A DNA stretch of 43,872 nt from Clostridia bacterium (GTDB lineage Bacteria; Bacillota; Clostridia; Christensenellales; Borkfalkiaceae). Below are positions 34,747-43,872 of this stretch, in pieces; the first letter of the stretch is position 1, and every line of letters begins with the position of its first letter. Position numbers and translations under genes: made by a program. The DNA is taken from positions 1 through 43,872 of the forward strand of contig JAIDSQ010000157.1 in assembly GCA_029061155.1 (NCBI GenBank). The letters are read 5' to 3'. The notes below the pieces were generated by a model. The model worked only from the letters and a program-made list of their open reading frames with translations, had not been told where the DNA came from and searched no databases.

Positions 34747-37700
34747 ATGAAATTTTATAAGTTGACGGCAACTAAAAAACTATTTCTGCTTGCATTGTGT
34801 GCAGTTTTTATGAGTTGCCTTTTAGCGGGGTATACTTTCTTCGGCGGTTCTGCAAGGGCTGCCGCCGGTTCCAATACCACGGCTATATCCGCGCTTTACG
34901 ATTTTAATAAATATTGTTATGACGAAACTTCGCTTAACAGTCTTGCGGAAAAAATTCTCGGCAACGGCAAGAAAATGAGCGACCTTGTCCAGGCTGCGAG
35001 AGACGCGGGCAACAACGGAAGGACGATAAGCAACAGAGAACTCACGGTAGAATACGGCAGATACCGTTCATCCCCCGCAAGCGCCTACAGACCTCTCATA
35101 TGGATACCCGTATATCTCTCCAAGGCAAGCTCAGGCGACTCGGTATTGACGCTGTATCTCGCCGAAACCGCAGCGCAAAGCGGTACTACTTCCGCACAGG
35201 AAACTTATCAGTTTTCACATTCGGGCGCTTATGTTACGGCAACGTCCTGCGCCGCGCCTACCAACTCTTACGGTACCAGCCATATGCGTTCGGTAACGCT
35301 CGGCAACCTCGGCAATTACGCGACTTACAATACGAGCCTTAACTCTTTGACGAAGATGCAGGCCCCGACCGAACCCAAATCGGGAAAAGAATTTAAATTC
35401 AGTGATTTTATCACGACCGTTGACGGCGTGGCTGGTCTTCTGACTGAAGATTTGGTTACTCCGTCCAATATGGCATGGCAGGCTAACGAAAGCGCCATGA
35501 CTTCAATTAATGCAAGCGGAACCTTCTACGATTCTTCTATTAGCTCGAATGTTCAGATAAACACTTACAGCTGGCCTAACGAGGCGTACGGCACGCCTTC
35601 TTCGATAAACTATTATCAGCCCGGATATTTCGATTATTCGCGCGGCGATACCGCCAATGCAAAAGACAAGACCAATTACGACGTCTGGAAGAATGATAAA
35701 GTATGGCTGCCCAGCCTGTCCGAAGTCGGTACGGGTAATCTTGACGGTAACAACGTAGGTTATCTTGACGGCATATGGAAACTGGACAACGCGCAGAGAG
35801 GCAACAACATTAAATCGTGGCTGCGTACTGCCTGCACAAGCGTAAACAAGACTCAGGGCTACAGTACATATACCATGTTCGCTACTGCTGCCAACGGCAG
35901 TATAACCACTGCGGACGTCGGCGAAAGATGCGGTATACGTCCTGCAATCCATCTCAACTTAACTAAAATATCCAAAAAGACGATAGCGCCCATAAGCCTT
36001 CCCGACGAGATTGTAACGACATATAACGGCGAGGCGCAGAGAATTACCGTCGCAGAAACAACCGTTGACCCCAAACAGCTTGAAGGCTGGTGGAAAAACG
36101 ACGGTTCTATGTTCGTGACCTTCTACGTATACGAGGAGGAAAATCAGACAGAGTTCGATATCCCTGTAGCGCCGTTGGACTCGGGAACATATTATATGGT
36201 CGTCGAGCTGTTAAATTCAAGCAGCCATTTCCTCGGCGAGCCGGCGACTACGCGCTGGAAGGCGACTAAATTTACAATAAAGAAAATTCAGCTTGATGTT
36301 ATCTGGGAATACGACATTGTCAATTACAATCAGCCCAAGAGCGTTAAGTTCGCGGACGAAAGCAAAATTCTCGACAGAGACGTTCAGGCGGGATTAAAGC
36401 CTGAAATCGGTATGATGTACAGCTATTATAACGGTTCGGGTCTGCACGACAGCAAAGAATTCCCCGAATTTAAGGGCGAATATTACGCTACCGCATACAT
36501 TCTGAATGACGATCTGTACAATTATAACTACGAAATTTCAAACAGTTCAAAAACGTCGGGTACGTTCACGGTTAAAGAAAAGAATATCGATTTACCCTAC
36601 TTTTTAGAGTCGGGACCGGAAAACGGCGATAAGCTTAAACTTACTTACAGGGGCGGACAGTACGTTCAGATTGCCAACGCGTCAAAGTACGTAAAAATCG
36701 AGCTGACAAAAGTCGTGTCTACCGATACCGCCGCTGAGAGCAAGGTTCAGGATTTAGGCGTAATAAACGACGTTCATACATTCATAGTGGAATCTGTGGG
36801 CGCGTACGTCTTTAAGGCAACGCTGCCCGACCCTACCAATACGCAGTGGATAACGAGTACCGAAGATAGCAAGGATACGGATGACAGAGAGCTTGAACTT
36901 ACTGTCGACAGGGCTGAGGTTACGGTTACTTTCGAGGGCTTGCCTTCAAGCTGGGATACGAACACGTCCGTATCATTCTCGCTCAACGTTCTCGGTGCTT
37001 ATGAAAGTACCGAAGTCGAGTTCAGAGTTTACTACCGCTCTTCCGACAGCAGTCAGACAAACGTTTCCAAAAACGCAGCGGGTAAATACGAAATCAAATC
37101 AGGCGTGGCGATAGGTTCGTATGATTTGTTTGCGCTCGTTCAGGGACAAATCGGCGGCAACTATTACATGAAAAACAACTACGTGTCGCAGAAGTTTACA
37201 GTATACCAGGCAGCTGCGGAATTCGGTTCGGCAAGAGCTAACTGGCAGTACGTTATGGGCGAAAGCGGAAGTCCCGTCAGCGCGGGCGCGTACAATTTGC
37301 ACAATACCCCCCAGACTGCGCTTGAAGTAGAGAATACGGGCGAACTTTACAAGTTCTCCATGGTATGGAGTGAAACCCGTTTCACAAGCGAAAACTTAAA
37401 AGCGACATACTCGGGTGATAAAGCCGTCAAGGACGCAGGTCTGTACAGCGTTACCGTAGTAATTTCAGCTTACAATAAAAATGTTTCGTTCACGGACGAA
37501 ACCTATACGATTTATTTCAAAATTAAAAAGAAGGCGTTAAATTTATCCGCCCTTAAATGGGATTACAGCGGTACGCCGTTTACCTATAATGGAAAACAGC
37601 ATATGGTCGGTATTACGGCGGACTCGCTTGCGCTCGTCCCCGGACTTACCGTAGACCAATACACCACGAACGGCGACGGAATTAACGCGGGCAACTACAC

Positions 37701-40700
37701 AACTGCTGTTACATTTATAGTTTCCGACAGCAATTACGAGGTTCCCTCCGCAAGCGACAGTACTTCGTATACGGGAACTTTCTCGTTTACGTGCGACTGG
37801 GTTATCGACCCTCAGAAAATAATAGTTTCCTGGACTACGGGCGATTCGTCGTCCAACCTGGCGCTTATCCCCACATTGCTGGTAGGCGGCAGCTATGTAA
37901 ACTATTCCTACGAACATCTGGTAGGCGGCAACTGGGTCGCGACTACTTCACTGACCGCGGAAACGGTTACCGAAACTTACCGCGTATCGGCGGCGCTTAA
38001 ACCCGAATACGCAAATAATTACATACTCGAAAATAACTCTACGCAGGAATTCAGCGTAGAGTCAGGCAAGCAACCCGTAGTTCTCAGCTACGAAATCAAC
38101 GACGAGCCTTGCGACAACAACGACCAGTTTACTTATACGGGTACGCCCTTCAATGTTAAACCGGTTGTCAATTCTAACACTGTAAGCATAAGTTCGTTTA
38201 CGGTTGAGTACTTTACCGCAACCGGCGGAATTAAGGGTACGAGCCTCGGAACCAATGCTCCAGTCAACGTCGGCACTTACGCCGCGGTGGTTACGGTTAC
38301 CTTTAACGGCGGTTACCTTGCCGCAGGCAGCGGAAACGAAATATACTTTGAAGTAGTAAAGGCGGACATGGATATTTCCTCCCTCCTTTGGACATATACG
38401 CATACCACCGTCGTGGATTCGGCTACGGTCGTAACCGCGATAAACGCGTACTTCAAGGTTTCGCAGGGTAAATGGGTTGACGCGAACTCAGGCGCAGAAG
38501 TCAACTTTGCGTTTGAATTCGACGGTACCGAACACAAGCTTACCCTTGTCGGCGAAGAAAATTACGCAGGCAAGATTAACATCTCCGATATGAAGGGATA
38601 CAGCGGTACGAATGTAAATAAGTATACCATCAATGTAGATTATACTTATGACGACAACAATTATAACGATCCGCAGTTCCCCAAGACTTTGGAGTGGGAA
38701 ATAACCAAAGCGAACACCAAGTTCAATAACATAAGGTGGGGCTATATCGACGAGGACGGAAACGAATTTGACTTTGATTTGAAGAATGATGCGTTTATAT
38801 ATACGCGTGTTGCGGACGGCGACGGCAGCCGCGAATATAAATACAGCGTAGGACTTATAAATCTTCCTTCGTATCTCAAATCGGCAATTAAATACTATAC
38901 CACTCCGCAGACGGTAACGAACGGCGCGGAGCAGGAGGGCAACGCGTTCTCGGCGGAAGGCGTATATCACACAAGATATACGTTCTCGGGCTATGCCGGC
39001 GATGCAAACCATAATCCGGTAGCAAGTTTACCTTCGACTATCGATACTTTCGTATTCTGGGAAATAGGCGAAAGAGCGCTTACCAGTCCTAACTATAATA
39101 ACGACTGGACGGAGTTTGACGATAAAACCCACGACCTTATCGCACTTTGCAATATGCCCGAAGAAGAGATGTTCTATTTCCATGTAGACATAACTTTCAG
39201 GGATTCACAAAACAACATTACCAAGAACTACGACGGCACAAGCTATTTCGGCAACAACCCTGACGGCGAGAATTTCGGCGGTAAATTTATCGGTTATCAC
39301 GCGGGTGTATATACCATCTATTTTTCGCGGATAATGGAAATAGACGGAGTTGAAACGGATATTTACTTTGCGAGCGTCGAAGTGGAAGTCGCTAAGCAGA
39401 AACTTTACGTCGTTTGGGATACTAACGGTTCCATCCCCGCGGCAAGGGTTAAGGGCGTTTACGTATCGGATATAATCGATACCGTTTACACCAATACCAA
39501 CGGCGGTCCCGTAAAGCTTGAGTACGTTCAGTCGACAGACGGAGTAACTTTCTACGCACAACCTGCAGTTTCCGCAAAATATTCCAAAAACATTGATTTT
39601 GAGATGGAGGACGCCGAAAACGTTCCCGATAAACTCAAATTCACAACTTACAAGTTTACCGTCGGTACGGGCTCCGCTGCGCTTGATAAACCCGTATTTG
39701 AAAACGACGGAAAGCATGAATATACCGGTAACAGACTCACCTTCAATATAGACCAGTGGTATCAGCAGTACGAGCAGTATCTGTACATCTCCGACGGCGA
39801 GGCTTACGACTCCGGAAGAGGCGAGGCTTATGCTACCGAAATGGGCGAATACCATATCGTTATAAGTTTTAAAAAGGACGCCGACGCATACTGGAAGGGT
39901 ACTGACGGAAACAGAGACCCCGTACCTTTGGTGTTCTATGTTGTAAGGCCCACAAGAGTGGCGTTGGATTTCCCTGTATTCAATGAGTACAGCGCCGATT
40001 ACACGGGTTCTCCGATAGAGTTCAGAATAACCAACTGGATGGTTCTCAACGAGTACCTTGACTATGAAGTATTCTATGCGGGCGTCAGCCTTGGTAAAGA
40101 TATCGACCTGAAATTCGTGACCGCAGGTATATATACTTTGAAGTTTACGTTTAAAACCGACGGAGAAGTCACAGGCTATTGGAAGAGCACCAACGATTCC
40201 CGCGAAAGAGAACTTCAGCTTGAAATAGTAGACCCCAACAACAGATCGACTACTATTCTCAATCCTACCGTCGAAAACAACCAGGCGGTATATACGGGCA
40301 GTGAAATAGAGTTTAACGTAAACAACTGGGAAAGCTATTACAGCAAGTATATCGAGCTTACCTGCAGCAACGCAAACGTAACGATTTCAGGCGGAACTAT
40401 CAAGGCGACCAACGTAGGTTCCTATACGATAGTAGCTAAGATTAAAGCCGGCGTTGAAATGACGTTTGCTAATTTAGGCACGGAATATTCTTTCACGGTA
40501 GCAATCATTCCCGACCCGAATATGTCGGTACCTCTTGAAAAGCCTACCTTTGTATCGGGAGAGCAGACGTATACGGGCAGCGTACTTGAATTCAGAATTT
40601 CCGAATGGGAAAGCATTTACAGCAGTTATATCGTGCTTTCGTGCGACAATCCCAACGTTGAGATAGTCGGCGGAGTTATAAGGGTAACCCAGACAGGCAA

Positions 40701-41520
40701 CTACACCGTTACGGTAACCTTTAAAGACGGTGCAAACGCAACGTGGGCGGACGGAACTACTCAATCGTTCAGCCTTCCGTTCAGCGTAAAGGCGGAAACT
40801 CCCAAGCCCGGCGAACCCGTAAAACTTGAACTTCCTACATTGACATTCACCGAAAAGGAATACACGGGTAAAGATATTACATTTGTTATCTCCAACTGGG
40901 ATTCAATAAAGAATTACGTAACCATTCTCGAAGGCGAAAAACACCTTACCCAGACGGCGGTAAAGGAATATACCGTTACTCTTAAAATCAAAAATCCGAG
41001 TGCGGCTGTATGGAGCAACTGGGAAGGCGACACGTACGCTTTGACTTTCAAAATCAAGAAAGCCAAATTAACCGTATCGGTAGGCGAGGACGGCAAGCCC
41101 GTTGCGGTAAACGGCGACGGTGAAAACGTGGACGTTGAAACCTTCTTTGAACCTCATTATTACGATCCCGAAACGGGCGAAGAGGTTACCAAGCCCGAGG
41201 ACGGCAAGCAATATGACGTCAGGTATACGGTCAAGAACGAAGAAGAGTTCAATAAATGCATTGAAAATTACGAAGAAGTAAGAAGTACCATTACGAACAA
41301 TACGTATAATATAACGTACGTTAAACCCAAAGGTTTAAGCATGGTAACTATAATTACCATTGCCGCGATTGCCTTTGTAGTACTTCTCTTCCTTGTACTT
41401 GTTATCGTAATTGCAATCAGAAGACGTAACGCGTACTACGACGACGAATATTATGATGACGACTACGACGATTATGACGACTACGACGACGATGACGAAT
41501 ATTACGACGACGAATATTAA
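34747..41520 (+). CDS. Giant (~2257 aa) multi-domain surface protein: DUF6273-like N-terminus, many MBG/Ig-like repeats, C-terminal TM helix, Asp/Tyr-rich cytoplasmic tail (unit 3, exoprotein)
   Basis: ATG at 34747 with GGAG RBS preferred over the TTG at 34714; KVWLPSLSEVGTG...IKSWLRTACTSV...GERCGIRPAIHLNL; repeats of the type FxxxxxYTGxxIEFxIxNWxxxxxYIxL and INAGNYTTAVTF; TM MVTIITIAAIAFVVLLFLVLVIVIAIRRRN then AYYDDEYYDDDYDDYDDYDDDDEYYDDEY. Confidence 0.92.
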   Translation: MKFYKLTATKKLFLLALCAVFMSCLLAGYTFFGGSARAAAGSNTTAISALYDFNKYCYDETSLNSLAEKILGNGKKMSDLVQAARDAGNNGRTISNRELTVEYGRYRSSPASAYRPLIWIPVYLSKASSGDSVLTLYLAETAAQSGTTSAQETYQFSHSGAYVTATSCAAPTNSYGTSHMRSVTLGNLGNYATYNTSLNSLTKMQAPTEPKSGKEFKFSDFITTVDGVAGLLTEDLVTPSNMAWQANESAMTSINASGTFYDSSISSNVQINTYSWPNEAYGTPSSINYYQPGYFDYSRGDTANAKDKTNYDVWKNDKVWLPSLSEVGTGNLDGNNVGYLDGIWKLDNAQRGNNIKSWLRTACTSVNKTQGYSTYTMFATAANGSITTADVGERCGIRPAIHLNLTKISKKTIAPISLPDEIVTTYNGEAQRITVAETTVDPKQLEGWWKNDGSMFVTFYVYEEENQTEFDIPVAPLDSGTYYMVVELLNSSSHFLGEPATTRWKATKFTIKKIQLDVIWEYDIVNYNQPKSVKFADESKILDRDVQAGLKPEIGMMYSYYNGSGLHDSKEFPEFKGEYYATAYILNDDLYNYNYEISNSSKTSGTFTVKEKNIDLPYFLESGPENGDKLKLTYRGGQYVQIANASKYVKIELTKVVSTDTAAESKVQDLGVINDVHTFIVESVGAYVFKATLPDPTNTQWITSTEDSKDTDDRELELTVDRAEVTVTFEGLPSSWDTNTSVSFSLNVLGAYESTEVEFRVYYRSSDSSQTNVSKNAAGKYEIKSGVAIGSYDLFALVQGQIGGNYYMKNNYVSQKFTVYQAAAEFGSARANWQYVMGESGSPVSAGAYNLHNTPQTALEVENTGELYKFSMVWSETRFTSENLKATYSGDKAVKDAGLYSVTVVISAYNKNVSFTDETYTIYFKIKKKALNLSALKWDYSGTPFTYNGKQHMVGITADSLALVPGLTVDQYTTNGDGINAGNYTTAVTFIVSDSNYEVPSASDSTSYTGTFSFTCDWVIDPQKIIVSWTTGDSSSNLALIPTLLVGGSYVNYSYEHLVGGNWVATTSLTAETVTETYRVSAALKPEYANNYILENNSTQEFSVESGKQPVVLSYEINDEPCDNNDQFTYTGTPFNVKPVVNSNTVSISSFTVEYFTATGGIKGTSLGTNAPVNVGTYAAVVTVTFNGGYLAAGSGNEIYFEVVKADMDISSLLWTYTHTTVVDSATVVTAINAYFKVSQGKWVDANSGAEVNFAFEFDGTEHKLTLVGEENYAGKINISDMKGYSGTNVNKYTINVDYTYDDNNYNDPQFPKTLEWEITKANTKFNNIRWGYIDEDGNEFDFDLKNDAFIYTRVADGDGSREYKYSVGLINLPSYLKSAIKYYTTPQTVTNGAEQEGNAFSAEGVYHTRYTFSGYAGDANHNPVASLPSTIDTFVFWEIGERALTSPNYNNDWTEFDDKTHDLIALCNMPEEEMFYFHVDITFRDSQNNITKNYDGTSYFGNNPDGENFGGKFIGYHAGVYTIYFSRIMEIDGVETDIYFASVEVEVAKQKLYVVWDTNGSIPAARVKGVYVSDIIDTVYTNTNGGPVKLEYVQSTDGVTFYAQPAVSAKYSKNIDFEMEDAENVPDKLKFTTYKFTVGTGSAALDKPVFENDGKHEYTGNRLTFNIDQWYQQYEQYLYISDGEAYDSGRGEAYATEMGEYHIVISFKKDADAYWKGTDGNRDPVPLVFYVVRPTRVALDFPVFNEYSADYTGSPIEFRITNWMVLNEYLDYEVFYAGVSLGKDIDLKFVTAGIYTLKFTFKTDGEVTGYWKSTNDSRERELQLEIVDPNNRSTTILNPTVENNQAVYTGSEIEFNVNNWESYYSKYIELTCSNANVTISGGTIKATNVGSYTIVAKIKAGVEMTFANLGTEYSFTVAIIPDPNMSVPLEKPTFVSGEQTYTGSVLEFRISEWESIYSSYIVLSCDNPNVEIVGGVIRVTQTGNYTVTVTFKDGANATWADGTTQSFSLPFSVKAETPKPGEPVKLELPTLTFTEKEYTGKDITFVISNWDSIKNYVTILEGEKHLTQTAVKEYTVTLKIKNPSAAVWSNWEGDTYALTFKIKKAKLTVSVGEDGKPVAVNGDGENVDVETFFEPHYYDPETGEEVTKPEDGKQYDVRYTVKNEEEFNKCIENYEEVRSTITNNTYNITYVKPKGLSMVTIITIAAIAFVVLLFLVLVIVIAIRRRNAYYDDEYYDDDYDDYDDYDDDDEYYDDEY

Positions 41521-41533
41521 GGAGTAACATACT

Positions 41534-43872
41534 ATGGATAATATTAAACAGCTGATAGCAGATAACGTGCCCTGGTCCTATGTAATCATAGCGGCGGCAG
41601 TATTCGCTGTATTTCTTATTATCGTTCTTTTAATCGTAGCGACTTATACGAAGAAAAAGAGAAAAAAGCGTGCGCAGAACCCTCATGCTCATGCACATCA
41701 CCCTCCAAAGAGGGCTAAACGTGCAAAACGGCATAAGGTTAAGCGGCCGCGCCCCACAAAGACTGTTAAGGAGAAAACGCGCGTTGTCGTTAAAAAGGAC
41801 AACAGTGAGTTAGTCCGTGCAAAAGCCGACGCCGAAATAGCAAAAGCCCGCGCCGAGGCGCAAGCTGAAACCGAGCGTATAAGGTCACAGTCCCAGGCTG
41901 AGGTTGAGCGCGCCCGCGCCGAGGCTGAAATAGCAAAAGCCCGCGCCGACGCTAACAGCAAAAATGCGCCCCAGTACGTTCCTTACGGCGTTAACCATGA
42001 TAACAGCGCAATCGTAAGGGCGCAGATGGAGGCGGAGCTTGCCAAAGCCAACGCCCGCAACGAGCGTGAAAGAGCGCGCGCCGAGGCTGAAATACGCCGT
42101 CTTAAAGAAGAGGCGGCAAGGGCTGAAAAGGCAAACCGCAAAAAGAAAGACGACGATGCCGAAGGTGAGGAAAAGCTTTCCAAAAAGGATTTGGCGGCGC
42201 GTAAAAAAGAAGAGGCAGAACGCGCAAAGGCGGAGGCGGAACGTGCCAAAGCAGAGGCGGAGCGTCACCGTATTCTTGAAGAACGCCACAAGGCGGAGCT
42301 TGCCGCAGCCGAGGCTAAAAACGATAAACAGCGCGCAAAGGCGGAGGCGGAGATCGCAAGACTTAATGCCGAGCTTGCCGCGCGTAACCAGAATCAGCAG
42401 CCTGTTGTTCAGCAGATTGATAACAGCGCACTTATAAAGGCGCAGATGGAAGCGGAGCTTGCCAAAGCTCAGGCTAAAAACGACGTAGACCGTGCAAAGG
42501 CTGACGCCGAGCTTGCAAGGATACGTTCCGAAATGGCGATGAGAACGCAGCGCCAGTTTGCACAGGCAGACAACAGCGCGATAGTAAAAGCGCAGATGGA
42601 GGCGGAGCTTGCCAAGGCGCAGGCTAAAAACGATATCGAACGCGCAAGGGCGGACTTCGAGCTTGAAAGGCTCAAAGCCGAACTCGAACGCCGTGCAAGG
42701 GAACCCAAGGCGGCGCCAATGCCCGTTAATCAGCCCGACAACAGCGCGCTTATAAAGGCGCAGATGGAGGCGGAGCTTGCCAAAGCTCAGGCAAACAACG
42801 CAATCGAGCGCGCCAAAGCTGACGCGGAACTTGCAAAAATCAAAGCCGAACTTGCCGCTCGCCAGCAGCAGCCCGCACAGCCGCAGGTTGACAACAGCGC
42901 GCTTGTAAAGGCGCAGATGGAGGCGGAGCTTGCAAGAACGCAGGCTAAGAACGACATAGAGCGCCTTAAAGCCGAACACGAAATACAACGCCTTAAAGAG
43001 GAAATGGAACGCCGCGCAAAACAGCCCGGACAGCAGCCCGCAAACGCTAACCACGGCGATTTGGTAAGGGCGCAGGTAGACGCCGAGCTTGCCCGCGCGC
43101 GTGCCGAAATGGAGGCGGAGCGCGCAAAGGAAAGAGCGCGTCAGGAAATAGAAAAGGCAAAGGCGGACGCCGAGATTGCCCAGCTCAAAGCACAGGCAAT
43201 GGCGGCTCAACCCGCACAGCAGGTTGACAACAGCGCGCTTGTAAAAGCACAGGTAGAGGCTGAACTTGCCCGCGCCCGCGCCGAGATGGAGGCTGAGCGC
43301 GCAAAAGCACAGGCAAGGCAGGAGATTGAAAGAGCAAAGGCCGAGGCGGAAATTGCAAGGCTTAAAGCTCAGCAGGCAATGGCGGCTAAGCCCGAAGGGC
43401 AGCCCGCGGCAAATCCCGACGAGGTAAAGGCGCGTATAGAAAGAGAAGTCGCGCTTGCCCGTGCGGAAATGCAGGCTGAACGCGAAAAGGCAATGATGGC
43501 GGCAAGGGCGGAAAAAGCTCAGGCGGACGCTGAAATCGCCCAGCTTAAAGCTCAGATAGGCGCAAACCCCGCACCTGCTCCCCAGCAGTACGACAACAGC
43601 GAATTAATCAAATCCAAGGTCGAGGCGGAGCTTGCCAAGGCAAAAGCCGAAATGGAGGCGGAGCGCTCGAAGGCGGCGGCGCAGGCGGAAATAAGCAGAG
43701 TTACGGCGGAGGCGGAAATTGCCAAGTTAAAAGCCGAAATCGCAGCCGCCCGCGACAACAGCCAGCATATACAGCAGTCTGTACAGCCGCAGGTTGATAA
43801 CAGCGCGCTTGTCAAAGCGCAGATGGAAGCCGAAATGGCAAGGGTTCAGGCTAAGAACGACATAGAGCGCGT
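41534..43872 (+). CDS. N-terminal-TM, basic juxtamembrane, long Ala/Glu/Lys repetitive coiled-coil protein (unit 3, partner; partial at window end, absent from the ORF track)
   Basis: Hand translation MDNIKQLIADNVPWSYVIIAAAVFAVFLIIVLLIVATYTKKKRKKRAQNPHAHAHHPPKRAKRAKRHKVKRPRPTK...; open for 779 codons to the window edge; repeats 'DNSALVKAQMEAELAKAQAKNDIERAKADAELARLKAEL'; AAGGAG RBS overlapping the upstream stop. Confidence 0.92.
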   Translation, partial: MDNIKQLIADNVPWSYVIIAAAVFAVFLIIVLLIVATYTKKKRKKRAQNPHAHAHHPPKRAKRAKRHKVKRPRPTKTVKEKTRVVVKKDNSELVRAKADAEIAKARAEAQAETERIRSQSQAEVERARAEAEIAKARADANSKNAPQYVPYGVNHDNSAIVRAQMEAELAKANARNERERARAEAEIRRLKEEAARAEKANRKKKDDDAEGEEKLSKKDLAARKKEEAERAKAEAERAKAEAERHRILEERHKAELAAAEAKNDKQRAKAEAEIARLNAELAARNQNQQPVVQQIDNSALIKAQMEAELAKAQAKNDVDRAKADAELARIRSEMAMRTQRQFAQADNSAIVKAQMEAELAKAQAKNDIERARADFELERLKAELERRAREPKAAPMPVNQPDNSALIKAQMEAELAKAQANNAIERAKADAELAKIKAELAARQQQPAQPQVDNSALVKAQMEAELARTQAKNDIERLKAEHEIQRLKEEMERRAKQPGQQPANANHGDLVRAQVDAELARARAEMEAERAKERARQEIEKAKADAEIAQLKAQAMAAQPAQQVDNSALVKAQVEAELARARAEMEAERAKAQARQEIERAKAEAEIARLKAQQAMAAKPEGQPAANPDEVKARIEREVALARAEMQAEREKAMMAARAEKAQADAEIAQLKAQIGANPAPAPQQYDNSELIKSKVEAELAKAKAEMEAERSKAAAQAEISRVTAEAEIAKLKAEIAAARDNSQHIQQSVQPQVDNSALVKAQMEAEMARVQAKNDIER
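41798..43872 (+). repeat. In-frame degenerate tandem coding repeats (~150-210 nt units) in the coiled-coil gene
   Basis: DNS unit starts at 41798, 41999, 42419, 42569, 42737, 42890, 43226, 43592 and 43796, with degenerate units between. Confidence 0.85.

Noticed and set aside
38488-39855. Minus-strand ORFs of 174 and 216 aa (38488-39012, 39205-39855)
   Set aside because: Antisense to the coherent giant exoprotein frame; no supporting signals examined or recognised.
25058-41520. Giant repeat proteins considered as Gram-positive LPXTG-sortase substrates
   Set aside because: No LPXTG-like motif seen before the C-terminal TM helices, and the tails are long structured or acidic sequences rather than short sorting tails.
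41885-43210. Minus-strand 441-aa ORF and other antisense ORFs (41698-41961, 41983-42249, 42469-42708, 43552-43815)
   Set aside because: Mirror images of the Ala/Glu/Lys coiled-coil repeats on the + strand; GC-biased repetitive codons suppress stops. The + frame from 41534 has RBS, TM helix and coherent repeats.
41798-43872. Direct DNA repeats considered as a CRISPR array
   Set aside because: Repeats are in frame, degenerate and continuous with an ORF; no short identical repeats with unique spacers and no cas genes.

Overview
The window is bacterial chromosome, probably from an uncultured Firmicutes/Clostridia-type organism; that is a tentative inference from gene order, signals and codon style. 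Left part (1-13.4 kb): a BspA-type LRR/Ig-like lipoprotein, a heavy-metal P-type ATPase with a divergent TetR regulator, RNase G with two radical-SAM-associated genes, a SecB-like chaperone and a cardiolipin synthase. Centre (13.5-17.3 kb): the rpmG-secE-nusG-rplK-rplA-rplJ-rplL block with apparent L1- and L10-type leaders, plus two unusual structured intergenic insertions. 17.5-24.9 kb: a cyclophilin-like lipoprotein, hypotheticals, HTH regulators, an AT-rich accessory patch with a secreted protein, and a DegV protein. Right part (25-43.9 kb): the most novel-looking region, with three consecutive two-gene units. Each unit is a very large secreted protein with a C-terminal TM helix, followed immediately by a small N-terminal-TM protein with a cytoplasmic tail. 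Units 1 and 2 are paralogous in both members. Unit 3 pairs a ~2260-aa exoprotein with an Asp/Tyr-rich cytoplasmic tail and a highly basic, long repetitive coiled-coil protein. That last ORF (41534 to beyond the window end) is missing from the supplied ORF track because it has no stop in the window. I suggest these units form a cell-surface to sub-membrane scaffold system. No CRISPR array, rRNA or tRNA was recognised.
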